Shown here: positions 8,940 through 18,396 of the stretch, one piece after another
Layout: each line of letters begins with the position of its first letter
Position numbering within the stretch: position 1 is the first letter of the stretch
Assembly: GCF_023073915.1 (NCBI RefSeq)
Contig: NZ_JADPKK010000012.1
Coordinates: 124,001-188,000 of the forward strand
Source of the DNA: Bradyrhizobium sp. 149
GTDB taxonomy: Bacteria; Pseudomonadota; Alphaproteobacteria; Rhizobiales; Xanthobacteraceae
DNA: 64,000 bases
Direction of reading: 5' to 3'
Translations under genes and position numbers: made by a program
The notes under the pieces: model-generated
Databases searched by the model: none
What the model was told of the DNA's origin: nothing
What the model saw: only the letters and a program-made list of their open reading frames with translations

Positions 8940-9896
8940 ATGGATATCCGCGCACCCGAGCAGCAGTATAATCCGTACCGCGTCTATACGCGCGAGGAGT
9001 GGGCGCGGCTGCGCGACGACACGCCGATGACGCTGGAGCCGGGCGAGTTCGACCGGCTGCGCTCGCTGCACGACCGGCTCGACTTGCAGGAGGTTGAGGA
9101 CATCTACCTGCCGCTGTCGCGCCTGCTGTCGATCTATGTCGATGCGATGCAGCGGCTCTACTACGCGGAGCGCCAGTTCCTCAACATCCGCGACCGCAAG
9201 ATGCCCTACATCATCGGCGTCGCCGGTTCGGTGGCGGTTGGGAAATCCACCACGGCTCGCGTGCTTCAGGCGCTGCTGGCGCGCTGGTCGCCGCGTCCCA
9301 AGGTCGAGCTGATCACCACCGACGGATTTCTGTATCCCAACGCCGTGCTCGAGCGGCAGGGCATCATGCAGAAGAAGGGTTTTCCGGAGAGCTACGACCT
9401 GCCGCTGCTGCTCAGCTTCCTCTCCGACATCAAGGCCGGCCGCCGCCATGTGCGCGCGCCGGTCTATTCGCATTTGACTTACGACATCGTGCCGAACGAG
9501 TGGGCCGAGATCGACCAGCCCGACATCCTGATCGTCGAGGGCGTCAACGTGCTGCAAACAGGCAAGCTGCCGCGCGACGGCAAGGCGGTGCCCGTGGTCT
9601 CCGATTTCTTCGATTTCTCGGTCTATATCGATGCCGACGAAGCCGCGCTGCGACAGTGGTACATCCGGCGTTTCCTGTCACTGCGCGACACGGCGTTCAC
9701 CAATCCGAAATCCTACTTCAACCGCTACGCGCTGTTATCGGACGAGGAAGCCACCGCCACAGCGATCGCGATCTGGGAGCGTACCAACCTCGCCAATCTC
9801 GAGGACAATATCCTGCCGACCCGCCCCCGCGCGACGCTGATCCTGAAGAAAGGCGCCGACCACACGGTGGCGAGCGTGGCGCTCAGGCGGCTGTAG
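8940..9896 (+). CDS. coaA: Type I pantothenate kinase
   Basis: CoaA phosphorylates pantothenate, the committed step of coenzyme A synthesis. The 318-residue protein begins with the type I N-terminus ([14 protein letters not shown]), followed by the P-loop [15 protein letters not shown] (about 93-107), the TTDGFLYPN substrate region and the YDIVPNEW and IVEGVNVLQ motifs. Length equals the family norm (about 316). It begins 21 bases after hisE, so it is probably cotranscribed with the his operon. Confidence 0.97.
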   Translation: MDIRAPEQQYNPYRVYTREEWARLRDDTPMTLEPGEFDRLRSLHDRLDLQEVEDIYLPLSRLLSIYVDAMQRLYYAERQFLNIRDRKMPYIIGVAGSVAVGKSTTARVLQALLARWSPRPKVELITTDGFLYPNAVLERQGIMQKKGFPESYDLPLLLSFLSDIKAGRRHVRAPVYSHLTYDIVPNEWAEIDQPDILIVEGVNVLQTGKLPRDGKAVPVVSDFFDFSVYIDADEAALRQWYIRRFLSLRDTAFTNPKSYFNRYALLSDEEATATAIAIWERTNLANLEDNILPTRPRATLILKKGADHTVASVALRRL

Positions 9897-9920
9897 TTGC
9901 GTCCTGCAGCGCGATCAATC

Positions 9921-10271
9921 ATGGCGTTGGAAGTCGGAATGAAGCGTCCAAGATACCTCCCGACCGCCGCATTTCTGGCAACCGCTCATCTCTTGTTGGC
10001 GTTGAGCACTCTTCTCATCAGTCATTCCTTGGCGATGGGACGCTTCGACTCGGCTGGCAATATCAGCCAAGCCGAAAGTCTGGCCAGGGCACTGACAGAC
10101 ACGCTCTTTTGGCCCGTCTCTCACGTCCAGACCAAGGGATTACCGGCTGCGCTACAGTGGGCAGCTGTTCTTGGAAACAGCATCCTTTGGGGAGCTGTCC
10201 TTGCGGTGCCCGTGTGGCGATTGGGACGATCGCTGAGCGGTCAAGGTGCTGGCCTCCAACGACGCGTTTGA
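9921..10271 (+). CDS. Small hypothetical membrane protein (116 aa)
   Basis: I recognise no family. The protein has a hydrophobic N-terminal helix (about residues 14-31, AAFLATAHLLLALSTLLI) and a second one near residues 78-95. The segment between contains Ser, Gln and Asn and probably lies outside the membrane. ATG 9921 is the first methionine; ATG 9939 (MKRPRYLP) would give a positive-inside start and is also plausible. GC content looks slightly lower than in the neighbours. It follows coaA by 24 bases. Confidence 0.55.
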   Translation: MALEVGMKRPRYLPTAAFLATAHLLLALSTLLISHSLAMGRFDSAGNISQAESLARALTDTLFWPVSHVQTKGLPAALQWAAVLGNSILWGAVLAVPVWRLGRSLSGQGAGLQRRV

Positions 10272-10381
10272 GTGGCTTGGGATACATCGCGGGCAGCGTC
10301 TAATCGCAGAATCTCGCGGATAACACCTCGCCCGGCCGCCCGCATGGTGCTCCGGCCGGTATGTCGCTCTTGCTCCAGCCG

Positions 10382-11011
10382 TCACTTGCCTGCCTTCGCG
10401 TTCCAATCGGCAGGCTTGATGCGCCCCACGAAAGCCGCCGCACCGGCGGCGCTTGGCCGGTAGGCGAAGGCTTCGCCCTCCTGCACGTCGCCGGCGTCCT
10501 TGCCGAAGGCATCGGCGATGTTGGTCTTGTGCGTGACGAGGAAGGTGTTGGTGCCGGCCTGCGAAGCCGCATCGACGAGCTGACGCACCGCCTGTCCGGC
10601 TTTCGCATTTGCACCGGTCGGGTTTGCCATTCCCGATGCGCTGGCGTTGCTGCTGTCCGTCAATGCGTCGACCGGCTTGACCTCGCGGCCGGAGATCAGC
10701 TTGCCCGCCTCGATCGCGCGGTTCAACCGGCTGGTATAGACATCGCCGATCGGGATCGCGAGTTCCCTGATCGCCGCCCCGATCTGGCGCGCCATGTCCC
10801 GGCCCTTTTCACTGAGCTGACGCTGGGCGCTCATGTCGTCGAATTTGAAAGGGTAAACATCCTTTTGGCTGTCGTCGGTGGCGGTGTGGCGAAACACCAG
10901 CACGTAGCCGCCCTGCTTGAGCGAGGCGACCAAGTCCCGCGTATCGGCTGCAACGGCTTGGCTGGAACCACAGAGAAGGGATATGACGGCGAGGCGGCAA
11001 AGCACGTTCAT
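10382..11011 (-). CDS. Exported histidine phosphatase family protein
   Basis: The 209-residue protein has an N-terminal signal peptide (MNVLCRLAVISLLCGSSQAVA) and a histidine-phosphatase fold. The catalytic motif reads LVFRHTATD, with His42 as the likely phosphate acceptor; it has RHT where most of the superfamily has RHG. SRLNRAIEAGKLI and the late VTHKTNIADAF give the second Arg and His of the active site. Substrate is unknown. ATG 11011 is supported by a GGAGG eight bases upstream on the minus strand; a longer frame from 11032 lacks this. Confidence 0.82.
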   Translation of the reverse strand: MNVLCRLAVISLLCGSSQAVAADTRDLVASLKQGGYVLVFRHTATDDSQKDVYPFKFDDMSAQRQLSEKGRDMARQIGAAIRELAIPIGDVYTSRLNRAIEAGKLISGREVKPVDALTDSSNASASGMANPTGANAKAGQAVRQLVDAASQAGTNTFLVTHKTNIADAFGKDAGDVQEGEAFAYRPSAAGAAAFVGRIKPADWNAKAGK

Positions 11012-11114
11012 GTGCGAAATCCTCCGTTGCAAATGCCCCGGAGGATGGTGACGCGCGACGCGGTCGATTTCAATTATCGATTGCCGGCCGATCAGGTTCC
11101 CATGAAATTCCGGA

Positions 11115-13340
11115 TCAGACTGCCAGATGCCGCGACGCCGCCAGCCCCGCCAGCGCCTCCTCCAGCTTCTCGCGATCCAGTGGCTTGATCAGAAACCCGT
11201 TCATGCCAGCTTCAAAGCAGGCGTAGCGATCTTCCACCAGCGTATTGGCGGTGAGCGCCAGAATCGGCGTGTGGTGGCCGCCTTTGGCTGCCTCATGCGC
11301 ACGGATGCGCTTTGTCGTTTGGATGCCGTCGAGTTGCGGCATCTGGATGTCCATCAGCACGAGATCATAGGGCGTGCCGGCCGATGACGCGCCGAGCCAG
11401 GATTCCAGCGCGGCCTCGCCATGGACGGCGATGACGACATCGTGGCCGAGTTTCGTCAGCAGCGAGCGCATCAACAGCGCGTTGATCTCGTTATCCTCGG
11501 CGACGAGAATTGAGAGGCCTTTCGCCGGTACCGCGCCGGTGGATTGGGCCGACGGCTCCGGCGCGAGATCGGATGAGGCGACCTCCGGGGTCAAGGCGAG
11601 GCGTGCGGCGAGCGAGGCCGCGCGTAGCGGCTTCACCAGGAAGCCGGTGAAGGCCGGCGAGACTTTCTCGTGGCGCGAGCCCGAGGTCAGCAGCACGAGG
11701 CGTTGCAGCGCGTGCCTGCGCGCAGCTTCGCCGAGGCGGTCGGTGATGCCCGCGCCAAGCGCACGATCAATCAACACCGAATGCCATGAGCGTTCCGGCA
11801 GCAGCGCTTCCGCCACCGCCGCATCCGTCACCATGCAGGTCTGGCCACCCCAGCGCTCCAGCCGCCACGCGATCAGCGAGGCCTCGATACCGTCGGCGAT
11901 CAGCAGGATCGACTTGCCGGCAAGATCGGGACTTCGGAACGCGGTCGGTTCTGCGCCGGCGTGTGATGACGCGAGCGGAATCGCGACCTCGAAGGTCGAA
12001 CCCTTGCCCGGCTCGCTGGTGAGCGTGATGCGGCCGCCCATGCGCTTGACGATGCGCTCGCTGATGGCGAGACCGAGGCCGGTGCCGCCATAGGTGCGCG
12101 CGACGCGCTCGTCGGCCTGCTCGAATTCGCGGAAGATGCGCTGCTGCGCTTCCGGCGCGATGCCGATGCCGGTGTCGCGCACCAGAAAGCTGATTTCGTT
12201 CGGCCAGATGCCGGGCTCGACGATCAGCGCAACGCCGCCGCTTGAAGTGAACTTGATGGCATTGCCGGCGAGGTTGAGCAGCACCTGGCGCAGGCGCGCG
12301 GCGTCGCCGACCACCTCGAGCGGCAGGCGCTCGTCGACATAGGCGGCGATTTCGAGCTTCTTCGCCTGTGCGCGGGGCGCGAGCAACTCGGTGATCTCCT
12401 CGATCAGAACCGAGAGCGCGAAGGGACGTTGCTCGAGATCGAGCTTGCCGGCTTCGATCTTGGAATAGTCCAGCAACTCCTCGATCAATGCCATCAGCGC
12501 TTCGCCGGAGGTCTTCACGGCCCTGGCGTATGTCGACTGCTCCGGCGTCAGCGTGGTGTCGAGCAGCAGCCCGCCCATGCCGATGATGCCGTTGAGCGGC
12601 GTGCGTATCTCGTGCGAGGCCATCGCCAGGAAGCGCGATTTGGCGCGGTTGGCGGCGTCCGCCTGGTCGCGGGCCTCGGACAGCGCGCGCTCGGTCTCGG
12701 TGCGGTCGGTGACGTCGCGTCCGACGCTCTGCAATTCGGCGGGCTGGCCGGCGTCGAGGCGGACATAGCCTTCGCGCCAGGCAATCCATCGCGCGCCGAG
12801 CGGGGTCGCGATCTTCTGGTCGTGAATGCGTGTGCCGTTGCTCTCGCGGGCGCTATCACCCTGCTCCAGCACGTCGAAATCAAAGCGCGTGCCGACCAGT
12901 GCGCCGCGCGCCTGGCCTGCGAGGGCGCAATAGGCCTCGTTGGCAAAGGTGATGCGGCCGTTCGTGTCGCGCAGCACGATCAAATCGCCCTGCTGTTCGA
13001 ACAGGCTGCGGGCGCGCTCTTCCGCTTCCTTCAGCTCCCAATTGCGGTCGATCAGCGCTTCGTTGTGGTTGGCCAGCGCACGCATTCGCTTGTTGACGAA
13101 GCGCAGGCGCATGCTGAGCGTGGCGAGGCCGAGGCAGGCGAGCGCGAACAGGAAGCTGGCGCCGATCGCGAATGCGTTGGGATCGTAGCCGGAATTCTCG
13201 GACCGGCTACCCGAGACAAAGCCATAGGCGCCGCCGAAGGTCGCCGAGAAGATCATGAAGGAGCGGATCGCGAAGGCGATTTTGGGGTACTGCCGCCTGA
13301 AGCGGCGCATGCGCACCTTGATCCGGAACGTCCGACCCAT
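11115..13340 (-). CDS. PAS-domain hybrid sensor histidine kinase / response regulator
   Basis: The 741-residue protein has two membrane helices (about 21-40 and 55-77) with only a short loop between, a coiled linker, a PAS domain (about 108-215), a HisKA dimerisation domain with His243 in SHEIRTPLNG, and an HATPase domain with NLAGNAIKF, DTGIGI and GGTGLGLAI boxes (about 345-460). A degenerate receiver (about 470-590, lacking a clear phospho-acceptor) is followed by an intact receiver (about 608-730) with VAEDNEIN and the acceptor Asp in LVLMDIQMPQLDG. There is no output domain or cognate regulator next to it. The input is unknown. Confidence 0.93.
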   Translation of the reverse strand: MGRTFRIKVRMRRFRRQYPKIAFAIRSFMIFSATFGGAYGFVSGSRSENSGYDPNAFAIGASFLFALACLGLATLSMRLRFVNKRMRALANHNEALIDRNWELKEAEERARSLFEQQGDLIVLRDTNGRITFANEAYCALAGQARGALVGTRFDFDVLEQGDSARESNGTRIHDQKIATPLGARWIAWREGYVRLDAGQPAELQSVGRDVTDRTETERALSEARDQADAANRAKSRFLAMASHEIRTPLNGIIGMGGLLLDTTLTPEQSTYARAVKTSGEALMALIEELLDYSKIEAGKLDLEQRPFALSVLIEEITELLAPRAQAKKLEIAAYVDERLPLEVVGDAARLRQVLLNLAGNAIKFTSSGGVALIVEPGIWPNEISFLVRDTGIGIAPEAQQRIFREFEQADERVARTYGGTGLGLAISERIVKRMGGRITLTSEPGKGSTFEVAIPLASSHAGAEPTAFRSPDLAGKSILLIADGIEASLIAWRLERWGGQTCMVTDAAVAEALLPERSWHSVLIDRALGAGITDRLGEAARRHALQRLVLLTSGSRHEKVSPAFTGFLVKPLRAASLAARLALTPEVASSDLAPEPSAQSTGAVPAKGLSILVAEDNEINALLMRSLLTKLGHDVVIAVHGEAALESWLGASSAGTPYDLVLMDIQMPQLDGIQTTKRIRAHEAAKGGHHTPILALTANTLVEDRYACFEAGMNGFLIKPLDREKLEEALAGLAASRHLAV

Positions 13341-13481
13341 CGCTACCGACCCGACTCTGTGTCTTAAAACCGTGCGCTCGCTGTAAACGACGATGTCCCG
13401 CCCACCTTGCGAACAGTTTGAGGTATCGCGACCGCTTCCAAACAGGGTTGACGAGGCGTTAACGGTTCAAAGTGGGGCGGC

Positions 13482-13949
13482 TCAAAGCGAAGCAGCCTGG
13501 AGATGACGGTGGCTGCCGCGGGCGCCGACGATCAGCGCCGCCGCTTCGCGCTGCGAGAATGTCTTCGAGCGCACATAGACGCGGTAATCCGCGGGCCCTT
13601 CGGTGGAGAGATAGATCACCTGACCGCCGTCGACGGGCTGGGCCGCAATCGAGATCAGGCGCGTCGAAGAATTGGCCTGGCAGGATTCCGATTCCGAACC
13701 GAGGCCGTCGTCGACGACGGCGAAGTCTGCAGCGTCCGCATCCTCGGTGATCTGAACCCGCACCGTGGCGCGAGCGGGATCATCGGTGAAGGCGACATGC
13801 ACCCCGGCGGTCCAGAACAGCGACGTCAGCTCGACCGAGGTGTCGCCCAAGGCGATGCAGGGATGCGAGACCGATCCGATCTCGTTGCGGGCAAACACTG
13901 CTGCCGCGAGCAGGGGAATAACCGAGGCCAGGATTTTGAAACGCAACAT
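13482..13949 (-). CDS. Secreted hypothetical protein (155 aa)
   Basis: I do not recognise the family. An N-terminal signal peptide (MLRFKILASVIPLLAAAVFA) precedes a small soluble domain of alternating beta-like segments with two cysteines (HPCIALGD near 30 and ESCQANSS near 93) that could form a disulfide in the periplasm. It is separated from the histidine kinase gene downstream by about 140 bases, and from the comM-like gene upstream by about 107 bases. Coding potential is supported by codon use and by the signal peptide only. Confidence 0.65.
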   Translation of the reverse strand: MLRFKILASVIPLLAAAVFARNEIGSVSHPCIALGDTSVELTSLFWTAGVHVAFTDDPARATVRVQITEDADAADFAVVDDGLGSESESCQANSSTRLISIAAQPVDGGQVIYLSTEGPADYRVYVRSKTFSQREAAALIVGARGSHRHLQAASL

Positions 13950-14056
13950 GACACGCTACTCGCCGGGCCCGGGGAACTCGTCGCGGCAACTTGTGGGCCT
14001 TATGGTTTGCAGAGCGTAAAGGAAACTCGTTACCGCCGGGTTGACGCGCGCGACGC

Positions 14057-15595
14057 TCACGCCAACTGGCGCACATCCTCTGCGAGCGCGCGGTAGGACA
14101 GCGCCTCGGCGAGATGCAGCCGGCCGATCTTGTCGGCACCGTCGAGATCGGCGAGCGTGCGCGCCACCCGCAGCACGCGGTGATAGCCCCGCGCCGACAG
14201 CCGCATGGTCTCGGCGGCGTCGCGCAGCAGCTTCTGGCCTTGCGCGTCCGGCTTGGCGATCTCCTCCAGCACCGAGGCCGGCGCTTCGGCATTGGTGCGA
14301 ACCTTCGGCAGGCCGGCATCCGCGTAGCGCGCAAGCTGGATGTCGCGCGCGGCGGCCACGCGCGCGGCGACTTCGGCCGAGCCCTCTGCCGGCGGCGGCA
14401 GGATCAAATCGGCCGCGGTCACGGCGGGAACCTCGATACGCAAATCGATGCGATCCATCAGTGGCCCCGAGATGCGGGCCTGGTAGTCGCTCGTGCAGCG
14501 ATCGATGCGGCCGCGCTTGCAGGCATAGCCGGGCTCGAACGCATTGCCGCAGCGGCAGGGATTCATCGCCGCGACCAGCATGAAGCGCGCGGGATAGGTG
14601 ACGCGATGGTTGGCGCGGGACACCGAGACCTCGCCGTTCTCCAGCGGCTGACGCAGCGAATCCAGCACGCGCGGATCGAATTCGGGGAGCTCGTCGAGGA
14701 ACAGCACGCCCTGATGCGCGAGCGAGATCTCGCCGGGCCTTGCGCGCATGCCGCCGCCGGTGAGCGCGGCCATGCTGGCGGAATGATGCGGCGAGCGGAA
14801 CGGCCGCCGCGCCGTCAGCGCGCCGCCCTCGATCTCGCCAGCGACGGAGGCGATCATCGACACCTCCAGTAGCTCGCCCGGTGACAGCGGTGGCAGGATC
14901 GAGGGCAGGCGTGCCGCCAGCATCGATTTGCCGGCGCCGGGTGCGCCGATCATGAGCAGATGGTGACCGCCGGCGGCCGCGATCTCCAGCGCTCGCTTGG
15001 CGCTCTCCTGTCCCTTGATGTCGCGCAGGTCGAGCGGCGAGGCCGCGGCTTCATGCACCTTCGGCACAGGCCGCGACAGCACCTGCGTTCCCTTGAAGTG
15101 GTTGGCGATCTGGATCAGCGAACTTGCGGCGATGATCTCGATGTCCGGGCTCGCCCATGCCGCTTCCGAGCCGCAAGCCGCCGGACAGATCAGCCCCTCC
15201 TCGCGCACATTGGCGCCGATCGCGGCAGGAAGAACACCGGCCACCGGCGCGATCGATCCGTCGAGGCCAAGCTCGCCCAGAACGGTGAAGCCGGTCAGCG
15301 CATCCGGGGGAATCGCGCCGATCGCCCCCATCAGCCCGAGCGCGATCGGGAGATCATAATGGCTGCCCTCCTTGGGCAGGTCGGCGGGCGCGAGATTGAC
15401 CGTGATCCGCCGCGCCGGCAGCGCCAGCCCCGAGGCGATCAGCGCGGAGCGGACCCGCTCGCGCGCCTCCGACACCGCCTTGTCCGGCAGACCGACGATC
15501 GCGAAGGCCGGCAGACCCGGCGCGACCTGCACCTGCACGTCGACCGCGCGGGCCTCGATCCCCTCAAAGGCGACGGTAGAAACCCGCTGAACCAT
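14057..15595 (-). CDS. comM: YifB/ComM family Mg chelatase-like AAA+ ATPase
   Basis: The 512-residue protein has the ComM layout: an N-terminal Lon-protease-like S5 fold (about 1-165), a linker, the Mg-chelatase AAA+ core with Walker A GAPGAGKS (217-224), GVLFLDELPEF as Walker B, a four-Cys region (CRCGN...CKRGRIDRC) and the C-terminal lid domain. ComM is a helicase that promotes branch migration during natural transformation in Vibrio and relatives. The gene is also found in bacteria not known to be competent. ATG 15595 matches the family start (MVQRVSTVAFEGIEA) better than the longer frame from 15661. Confidence 0.93.
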   Translation of the reverse strand: MVQRVSTVAFEGIEARAVDVQVQVAPGLPAFAIVGLPDKAVSEARERVRSALIASGLALPARRITVNLAPADLPKEGSHYDLPIALGLMGAIGAIPPDALTGFTVLGELGLDGSIAPVAGVLPAAIGANVREEGLICPAACGSEAAWASPDIEIIAASSLIQIANHFKGTQVLSRPVPKVHEAAASPLDLRDIKGQESAKRALEIAAAGGHHLLMIGAPGAGKSMLAARLPSILPPLSPGELLEVSMIASVAGEIEGGALTARRPFRSPHHSASMAALTGGGMRARPGEISLAHQGVLFLDELPEFDPRVLDSLRQPLENGEVSVSRANHRVTYPARFMLVAAMNPCRCGNAFEPGYACKRGRIDRCTSDYQARISGPLMDRIDLRIEVPAVTAADLILPPPAEGSAEVAARVAAARDIQLARYADAGLPKVRTNAEAPASVLEEIAKPDAQGQKLLRDAAETMRLSARGYHRVLRVARTLADLDGADKIGRLHLAEALSYRALAEDVRQLA

Positions 15596-15823
15596 GCCCG
15601 AACCAGCCTGCCCATTTGCACAATTAGGGGTAGCAGAGCGGGACAGCTCTTGCAAGAACAATACGGGAACGCTTTGTAGCGGGCTGAAACCCCCTAACGA
15701 ACCGTAAACACGACCAAGACACTACGCCTCGAATGCCAGCGGCTCTCCTCAGCACATTCCAACGAATGTCCGCTACTTCTAGGGCTGCGGGATGGGCCGT
15801 GGTCTAATGGGTGAAGAATTCAA

Positions 15824-16069
15824 ATGCTTGCAAATCGCCGGAGAAGCGAACGACGGATGTGCACCCGGCTCGCCAAGATTCATTTTGGCTCGGGTTCGCT
15901 GCCGCGGGACTGCACGATTACGGATATCTCGGATGGCGGCGTGAAAGTGGTTGCGGAATTTCTGGAAGTGCCGCCGCAATTCACCATCATCTTCGCGCCC
16001 GACTATTCCCGCCAATGCCGCCTGCGCTGGCGTATCGGCTGCGAATTCGGCGCTGAATTCACTGACTAA
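15824..16069 (+). CDS. Single-domain PilZ protein
   Basis: This 81-residue protein is a minimal PilZ domain, a cyclic di-GMP receptor. The Arg-rich N-terminus (NRRRSERRMCTR) provides the RxxxR motif and TDISDGG gives the D/NxSxxG motif, so both ligand-binding elements are intact. The C-terminal strands end with CRLRWRIGCEFGAEF. No effector domain is attached; such proteins act by binding partners. It lies 136 bases before tadD on the same strand, with a palindromic element between, close to the cpa pilus genes. Confidence 0.85.
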   Translation: MLANRRRSERRMCTRLAKIHFGSGSLPRDCTITDISDGGVKVVAEFLEVPPQFTIIFAPDYSRQCRLRWRIGCEFGAEFTD

Positions 16070-16071
16070 GC

Positions 16072-16120
16072 GAGCATGATCCGGAAAAGTGTGAAGCGGT
16101 TTTCCGAAAAGATCATGCTT
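16072..16120. repeat. Palindromic intergenic element, copy 2
   Basis: A 49-base inverted repeat with arms GAGCATGATC/GATCATGCTT and the inner CCGGAAAAGTG...CGGTTTTCCG core. It begins three bases after the PilZ stop codon and could end that transcript before tadD. Confidence 0.9.
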
Positions 16121-16205
16121 AAACAATAGACGGAAGTGCCCCGCCTTAACGGGACCTTAGCGTTATTCGGTAAGCATCTCTGATCAGTCGCCGAGTGATC
16201 AGAGT

Positions 16206-16991
16206 ATGTCCAAGCGTTTGTCCGTTGCCTCTCCTCCGGCGAGATATGTGTTTTCCGCGCTTCTGGTCCTGGCTTTGGGCGGCTGTCAGACCACTGGCAT
16301 CGAGGACATCACCGGCGCGCTCGGCGGAAAGTCGGAAACGGCTGGCAAGGCCGACGCCAGGGCGGACATGAAGCCGGACATGGACGCGCTACGCGAGCGC
16401 TATCGCGCCAAGCCTGGCGACCCCAACGTCGCGCTCGAATACGGCCAGGCGTTGCGCCGGACCGGCCAGCGCGCGCAGGCGCTTGCGGTGCTGGAGCAGG
16501 CCGTGCTCGCCCATTCCAAGAACAAGGCGCTACTCGCCGGCTATGGCCGCGCGCTCGCCGACAGCGGCAGCTTCCAGCAGGCGTTCGACGTCCTCGGTCG
16601 TGCGCATACGCCGGAGGATCCCGACTGGCATATCCTGTCGGCGCAGGGCGCCGCGCTCGATCAGCTCGGCCGCAATGAGGAGGCGCAGCAATACTACGCC
16701 GCCGCGCTGAAGATCGTGCCGGACGAGCCGTCGGTGCTGTCCAATCTCGGGCTGTCCTACATGCTCCAGAACAATCTGCTGAGGGCAGAGGAAACCATGC
16801 GCCGGGCGCATGAGCGCAATCCCACCGATTCCCGCGTGCGTGCCAATCTCGCGCTCGTGCTGGGACTGGAAGGAAAGCAGGCCGAGGCCGAAACCATCGT
16901 GAAGGCGGACCTGCCGCCGGATGAGGCGGCGGCCAAGGTGACGGCGCTGCGGCAGTTGCTGGTGAAGAAGCAGCAGCGGGCGGAGAAGTAA
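16206..16991 (+). CDS. tadD: TadD-like tetratricopeptide repeat lipoprotein
   Basis: The 261-residue protein has a lipoprotein signal peptide ending in LALGGC (Cys27) and about four TPR units between residues 70 and 240 (for example VALEYGQALRRTGQRAQALA and SVLSNLGLSYMLQNNLLRAEE). This is the layout of TadD, the pilotin-like lipoprotein of Tad/Flp pilus systems thought to help secretin assembly. Assignment rests on the domain plan and on the facing cpaB-E genes; other TPR lipoproteins would look alike. It converges with cpaE across a compound repeat. Confidence 0.85.
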   Translation: MSKRLSVASPPARYVFSALLVLALGGCQTTGIEDITGALGGKSETAGKADARADMKPDMDALRERYRAKPGDPNVALEYGQALRRTGQRAQALAVLEQAVLAHSKNKALLAGYGRALADSGSFQQAFDVLGRAHTPEDPDWHILSAQGAALDQLGRNEEAQQYYAAALKIVPDEPSVLSNLGLSYMLQNNLLRAEETMRRAHERNPTDSRVRANLALVLGLEGKQAEAETIVKADLPPDEAAAKVTALRQLLVKKQQRAEK

Positions 16992-16997
16992 TCCGCC

Positions 16998-17097
16998 AAA
17001 GCGCAATGAGATCGGGAGAACCGTCTTCGCGCTTCAGGTTGTTTTTTTGAGCATGATCCTAGTCGGACAGCCGCTGCGCACTTTTCCGGATCATACT
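16998..17097. repeat. Compound palindromic element, copy 3 (inverted)
   Basis: This 100-base stretch lies between the convergent tadD and cpaE stops. The right half (17049-17097) is the 49-base palindrome in inverted orientation, with some changes in the core. The left half holds a second inverted repeat (AAGCGC...GCGCTT), then GGTTGTTTTTTTG. This composite arrangement is familiar from other Bradyrhizobium intergenic regions. The T7 run after a hairpin could terminate tadD. Confidence 0.75.
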
Positions 17098-17106
17098 TTG
17101 GCGCGC

Positions 17107-18396
17107 TTACGATGCCTTACGATGCGGGGCTGACGGGCGCCCCGACCTGCCCTTCAGCTTCTTCAGGAGCGGTCCTAGCAGCGAGCGCTTCGGCTTCTTC
17201 ACCTCGCCGCGCCCGGCAAGGCGGTTCGCCATGTTCTGGAACAGCTCGGTGGTGCGGTGGCTCTTGGAGACCTCCGCGATCATCTGGCCGTTGTTGGCCG
17301 CCGTCGAGAACAGCTTCGAATCGAACGGGATCACCGCGATCGGCTGGCTCTCCATGGTCTTGGCGAATGCCTTGACCTCGATCTCCGCGCGCTTGGGCAT
17401 GCCGACCTGGTTGATGCAGTAGAGCGGCGGCCGGTCGTTCGGCCGCGCCGCCTTCAACACGTTCAGCATGTTCTTGGTGTTGCGCAGGTTCGCAAGATCG
17501 GGCTCGGCCACGATCACGATGTCGTCCGCGTTGACCAGCGCGCGCCGCGTCCAGCCCGACCATTGGTGGGGAACGTCGAGCACGATGCAGGGCGTGGTCA
17601 TGCGCAGCGTGTCGAACACCGCGTCGAAGGCCTCCGCGCCGAAATCATAGACGCGGTCGAGCGTCGCGGGCGCGGCGAGCAGGCTCAGCCGCTCCGTGCA
17701 TTTGGAGAGCAGGCGCTCCATCAGGGCCGTGTCCGGCCGGTCCTGCGACAGCACCGCGTTGGCGATGCCCTGCACCGGATCCTGGTTGTAGTCGAGACCC
17801 GCGGTGCCGAAAGCGAGATCGAGATCGATCACGACGGAATCGAGCGCGAGGTCACGGGCGATAGTCCAGGCCACATTGTGCGCGACGGTGGAGGCGCCGA
17901 CGCCGCCCTTGGCGCCGACCACCGCGATGACGCGGCCGGTGATGATGGCTTCGGATGCCGAGAACAGGCTGCAGATCGAGCGGACGACGTCGAGCGTTTC
18001 GACCGGTCCCACCACGTAGTCGTTGACGCCGCGGCGGACCAGCTCGCGATAGGGCGCGGTGTCGTTGGGATTGCCGATCACGACCACACGGGTGCCGGGA
18101 TCGCAGACGCCGGCGAGGTCGTCGAGGCCTTCGAGGATGTCGCGCGTGCCGTCGGATTCGATCACGATGACGTTCGGCGTCGGCATCGTTTCATAGACTT
18201 CGATGGCCGCCGCGAGGCCGCCGTCCTTGGCGGTGAGATGCGCCTTGGCGAGCCGGCGATCCTGCCCGGCCGCGGTCATCGCGGCGAGCGTCTGCTCGGT
18301 CTCGCAAAAGGCCTGCACGGAGATGCGAGGAACCGGCGCGATGTGTTCCTCGGGATGCTGCGGATCGTCCGCTTCTTCGTCGTGAACGCGTGTCAT
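17107..18396 (-). CDS. cpaE: CpaE/TadZ family pilus assembly ATPase
   Basis: The 429-residue protein has an atypical receiver-like N-terminal domain (about 25-145) and a MinD/ParA-type ATPase domain with the deviant Walker A GAKGGVGAST (161-170) and the switch DLDLAFGT. CpaE/TadZ localises the Tad secretion machine to a cell pole or site. The C-terminal tail is strongly basic. Its ATG overlaps the cpaD stop by four bases, so the two are coupled. It is the last gene of cpaB-C-D-E; no cpaF, tadB or tadC follows. Confidence 0.93.
   Translation of the reverse strand: MTRVHDEEADDPQHPEEHIAPVPRISVQAFCETEQTLAAMTAAGQDRRLAKAHLTAKDGGLAAAIEVYETMPTPNVIVIESDGTRDILEGLDDLAGVCDPGTRVVVIGNPNDTAPYRELVRRGVNDYVVGPVETLDVVRSICSLFSASEAIITGRVIAVVGAKGGVGASTVAHNVAWTIARDLALDSVVIDLDLAFGTAGLDYNQDPVQGIANAVLSQDRPDTALMERLLSKCTERLSLLAAPATLDRVYDFGAEAFDAVFDTLRMTTPCIVLDVPHQWSGWTRRALVNADDIVIVAEPDLANLRNTKNMLNVLKAARPNDRPPLYCINQVGMPKRAEIEVKAFAKTMESQPIAVIPFDSKLFSTAANNGQMIAEVSKSHRTTELFQNMANRLAGRGEVKKPKRSLLGPLLKKLKGRSGRPSAPHRKAS

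Noticed and set aside
17041..17048. T7 run as a simple terminator of tadD
   Set aside because: The run follows a loop too large for a classical intrinsic terminator and belongs to the compound repeat; it may still end transcription, so it is listed under the repeat only.
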